A stretch of DNA of 7,204 nt from Microcaldota archaeon. GTDB taxonomy: Archaea; Micrarchaeota; Micrarchaeia; Micrarchaeales; Micrarchaeaceae. The stretch spans positions 1 to 7,204 of the forward strand of contig DAHXNT010000028.1 in assembly GCA_027365215.1 (NCBI GenBank), given 5' to 3'. Under the pieces are notes generated by a model. That model did not search any database and had not been told where the DNA came from. It worked only from the letters and a program-made list of their open reading frames with translations. Positions 5,527 to 7,204 of this stretch are shown here, one piece after another. Numbering within the stretch: position 1 is the stretch's first letter; each line of letters begins with the position of its first letter. A program made the position numbers and the translations under genes.

Positions 5527-5994
5527 TTACTTTACCTCGAAGTACTCCTTGAATTTGCTCGTCGTCTCTATTCTCTTGGTACGGCCGACCCTCTTTGCGG
5601 ATACGAACTCCTTGTCGAGCAGCTCCTTCATGTAGGTATAGGTGGAGCTGCCGAACGATTTGACGATTGCACTCTGCATCATGGGTCCGTTCTTGCTGAC
5701 GTATGCCAGCACGCGCAGCGCGCCCTTCGTTATGTCCGGCGCGCCCGCAAGGCCGCTCACCTTCTCGGAATAGGGGCTCCTGAGCGACATCGTGTACTTG
5801 CTGCCTATCTTCGCTATGGTTATCGCGCTGTCCCTTGCCTCGTACTCCTTGATAAGGTCGTCCATTATCCTGCTTATCGCGCCGACTGATGCTATGCCTA
5901 TAACCTTTGCCAGGTCCTCGGCGCTGAGCGCATCGCCCGACACGAACAGCGCGGCCTCCGCGAGCTTCGAGTACTCAGCGTCGTTCGCGTTCAT
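5527..5994 (-). CDS. scpB: Segregation and condensation protein B
   Basis: This 155-residue protein has two winged-helix domains, as in ScpB. The first (about 8-72) contains AEAALFVSGDALSAEDLAKV, the typical opening of the family. The second (about 88-155) begins ITKGALRVLAYVSKNGPMMQ and ends in a basic GRTKRIETT wing and FKEYFEV. ScpB dimers bind the kleisin ScpA and regulate the SMC-ScpAB condensin that compacts and segregates chromosomes. The stop codon of scpA and the ATG at 5994 share one base (TGATG), which implies an operon and translational coupling. A TTG immediately before (5997) is a possible but less likely start. The size is somewhat below that of bacterial ScpB, which often carries a longer tail. 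The assignment is firm from sequence plus position after scpA. Confidence 0.9.
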   Translation of the reverse strand: MNANDAEYSKLAEAALFVSGDALSAEDLAKVIGIASVGAISRIMDDLIKEYEARDSAITIAKIGSKYTMSLRSPYSEKVSGLAGAPDITKGALRVLAYVSKNGPMMQSAIVKSFGSSTYTYMKELLDKEFVSAKRVGRTKRIETTSKFKEYFEVK

Positions 5995-6746
5995 CAACCA
6001 GCACCGGGCTTGAGCAGCTTTATTATTATCTCGCCGAAGAACTCCTCCTGGAACATCGCTATCTTTGCATCAGTCGCAAGGAATAGCAGTGGAACAAAGA
6101 GGTCGAGCAGCACGCTGCTGCCGTCGGGCATCTTGCCCGAAAGCTCCATGAACGTCACCATTCTCTTCTTGTCGGCACTGCTGGCGACCAGCTTGTATGC
6201 TGACTCTATCTTTTCGTCGATGTCGTCCATGTTGACGACGAATTCCATAGGGGTGTTCTCGAGCGTTATCCTTTCCGCCCTTCTCTCCTTCGCCTTCATC
6301 GCACCTTCTAGCGCGCCTATCAGCTCGTCGAGGGTTACCTTCCTCCTGGGCTGCATCCTGAACTTCGGCATCAGCTCGGGTATGCTTGGCAGGACGCGGC
6401 CTTCCGCAGGAACCATGTCTTCCGCGCCGTCTGCCCCGTCGGCAGGCTCCTCGAACAGGTTGATAGTTTCGCTCTTGAGCCTCAGGAGTATCGATGCCGC
6501 GAGTATCATGTTAGCGGGCACTCTCAGGTCCATGACCTTCATGCGCTTCACCGCGGCGATATAGCTGTCGACCACTTCTACGATATCGACATTCCACGGG
6601 TCTATCCTATTCGTCGCGACCAGTTCTATGAGGAGCTCGCGCCACGTCGCGTTGCTGACGAACTCCTCGAGGTCTAGGCTATTGGCCTGCCTGGAGGTAT
6701 TGTCTACACCGACTACGCTGATGGAATCGTTGAGGGCTATCGCCAT
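5994..6746 (-). CDS. scpA: Segregation and condensation protein A (kleisin)
   Basis: This 250-residue kleisin bridges the heads of an SMC dimer. The N-terminal helical domain shows ELLIELVATNRIDPWNVDIV at 37-56, the classic ScpA segment, then LRVPANMILAASILLRLKSE at 74-93. An acidic Ala/Gly/Asp linker (about 99-118) precedes a middle region with a basic patch (QPRRK, 132-136). The C-terminal winged helix (about 195-247) contains FVPLLFLATDAKIAMFQEEF (217-236), as in other ScpA proteins. A longer frame reaches an ATG at 6779, but a TATA box at 6792-6801 predicts initiation near 6769, downstream of that codon, and AGGT (6754-6757) lies 7 nt before the ATG at 6746. I therefore choose 6746. The smc gene is not in the window. 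Overlap with scpB makes a two-gene operon. Confidence 0.92.
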   Translation of the reverse strand: MAIALNDSISVVGVDNTSRQANSLDLEEFVSNATWRELLIELVATNRIDPWNVDIVEVVDSYIAAVKRMKVMDLRVPANMILAASILLRLKSETINLFEEPADGADGAEDMVPAEGRVLPSIPELMPKFRMQPRRKVTLDELIGALEGAMKAKERRAERITLENTPMEFVVNMDDIDEKIESAYKLVASSADKKRMVTFMELSGKMPDGSSVLLDLFVPLLFLATDAKIAMFQEEFFGEIIIKLLKPGAG

Positions 6747-6753
6747 GCTCCCT

Positions 6754-6757
6754 ACCT
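6754..6757 (-). promoter_or_regulatory. Ribosome binding site deciding the scpA start
   Basis: The minus strand reads AGGT followed by AGGGAGC and then the ATG at 6746. AGGT at 7 nt spacing is a partial match to the archaeal AGGTGAT consensus. No comparable site precedes the ATG at 6779. Confidence 0.5.
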
Positions 6758-6791
6758 GTCGTGCTGGTCGATAATACATTACGTGTATAAC

Positions 6792-6801
6792 ATATTTATT
6801 A
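6792..6801 (-). promoter_or_regulatory. TATA box of the scpA-scpB operon
   Basis: The minus strand reads TAATAAATAT within an AT-rich run. A start about 27 nt downstream, near 6769, yields a leader of ~23 nt before the ATG at 6746. A second AT-rich element (TTATACAC, 6784-6791) would start transcription still closer to 6746. Confidence 0.5.
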
Positions 6802-6912
6802 CTATTTTCCGCTTTGGATTTGCCGGCGTCCGGGTTGCACGCGGACCTTTCCGAAAAGAGGTTTCATCCAGGACAGCCCATTGAAAGGTGCAGAATTTCT
6901 CGCTAAGCCTTG

Positions 6913-7204
6913 TTAAGTGCCGCTGACGCGCATGTGGCCGTGCCCGCGCCTTATCTCGAAGTCGAGCGCTATCTCTATGTCGCTCGCCGAGTAAGGACGC
7001 GCCTCCCTGACCGAGATGAACCTTACTTTACAGCCATGCTTCTTGGCGTGCGCCCTTATCGCTTCCTTTGTGCTGCCGATCACCGACTTCTTCGGGCCGA
7101 AGACGTAGATGTGCACTGCCGCCCTGTCGCGCGCCACCCTGAATATCTCGTCAAGAAATTCCAAACTCTTCTGCGGCAGGGGCGCTATTATCCTGTCGGC
7201 AAAG
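6913..7204 (-). CDS. Trm5-like tRNA (guanine-37 N1) methyltransferase, C-terminal part
   Basis: The N-terminus lies beyond the right edge; 96 complete codons are visible before the TAA at 6913. The frame is open to the edge, so the TTG at 7164 is not the real start. The visible part opens with FADRIIAPLPQKSLEFLDEI (from 7203), followed by VHIYVFGP, then V-R-F-I-S-V-R-E-A-R-P-Y-S and a final IEIALDFEI. This matches the end of the Rossmann methyltransferase domain of archaeal Trm5 proteins: a D-R-I-I...L-P motif, the strand with H-x-Y, a V-R-x-Y/A-P-like turn and the D-F-x-V closing strand. Trm5 methylates G37 next to the anticodon, using S-adenosylmethionine, to hold the reading frame. The relatives Taw2/Tyw2 and Taw22 share this fold, so wyosine-pathway activity remains possible. 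The tail RRGHGHMRVSGT extends slightly past the usual end. Confidence is moderate to good because only the last third is seen. Confidence 0.78.
   Translation of the reverse strand, partial: FADRIIAPLPQKSLEFLDEIFRVARDRAAVHIYVFGPKKSVIGSTKEAIRAHAKKHGCKVRFISVREARPYSASDIEIALDFEIRRGHGHMRVSGT

Noticed and set aside
6010..6564. 184-codon open frame on the plus strand opposite scpA
   Set aside because: Its composition (Ser, Ile, Leu-rich) is that of an antisense reading of an alpha-helical charged protein, and ScpA on the other strand is clear.
6840..6912. Possible C/D-box small RNA in the gap before scpA, minus-strand GGATGAAA
   Set aside because: The C-box match is imperfect and no CTGA D box is found at a suitable distance.
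1..7204. Search for CRISPR, insertion sequences, integration sites, defence or toxin-antitoxin genes
   Set aside because: No direct repeat arrays, transposase or integrase motifs, terminal inverted repeats or tRNA-end duplication were seen. The content is housekeeping genes throughout.

Overview
The window looks like an ordinary core-genome stretch of an archaeon. The signs are TATA boxes about 25-30 nt upstream of inferred transcription starts, a mix of leaderless genes and genes with a GGTGA-type ribosome binding site, a tRNA gene without an encoded CCA, heavy use of ATA (Ile) and AGG/AGA (Arg) codons, and archaeal-type gene content: trans-prenyltransferases, a polyprenyl-phosphate glycosyltransferase, a Trm5-like tRNA methyltransferase and ScpA/ScpB. 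Genes are short and tightly packed. A small-genome lineage such as Micrarchaeota/DPANN would fit, but that is inference and no marker here proves it.

Layout. Positions 1-596 (+) hold the C-terminal part of a membrane-anchored family 2 glycosyltransferase of the dolichyl-phosphate-sugar synthase type. Positions 692-1315 (+) encode a single LUD (LutC/YkgG-like) protein, and 1381-2259 (+) a complete arginase/agmatinase-family ureohydrolase with its own promoter. Facing these on the minus strand are two separate trans-prenyltransferase genes: 2271-3338, with farnesyl-diphosphate-synthase-like active-site features, and 3487-4647, a GGPP-or-longer type. A tRNA-Val(CAC) gene lies at 4786-4857 (-). 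A PduO-type ATP:cob(I)alamin adenosyltransferase runs 4971-5519 (+). The kleisin pair scpA-scpB (6746 down to 5527, minus strand) overlaps by one base. The window ends inside a Trm5-like tRNA methyltransferase (6913-7204, minus, N-terminus outside).

How the genes relate. The two prenyltransferases make the C15/C20 or longer diphosphates from which archaeal ether lipids and dolichol-type carriers are built. The glycosyltransferase at the left edge probably uses such a polyprenyl phosphate, so these three share a theme without being an operon. The adenosyltransferase implies use of adenosylcobalamin, with no B12 genes in view. ScpA-ScpB would work with an SMC protein encoded elsewhere. Two convergent pairs end only 11 and 7 nt apart.

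I found no mobile element, CRISPR array, toxin-antitoxin pair, defence gene or other sign of an accessory island. I do not see a previously undescribed system. The points most worth a second look are the paired prenyltransferases with different product pockets, the Lys-to-Gln change in the isopentenyl-diphosphate site of the first, the lone LUD gene, and several start codons that promoter geometry re-assigns.
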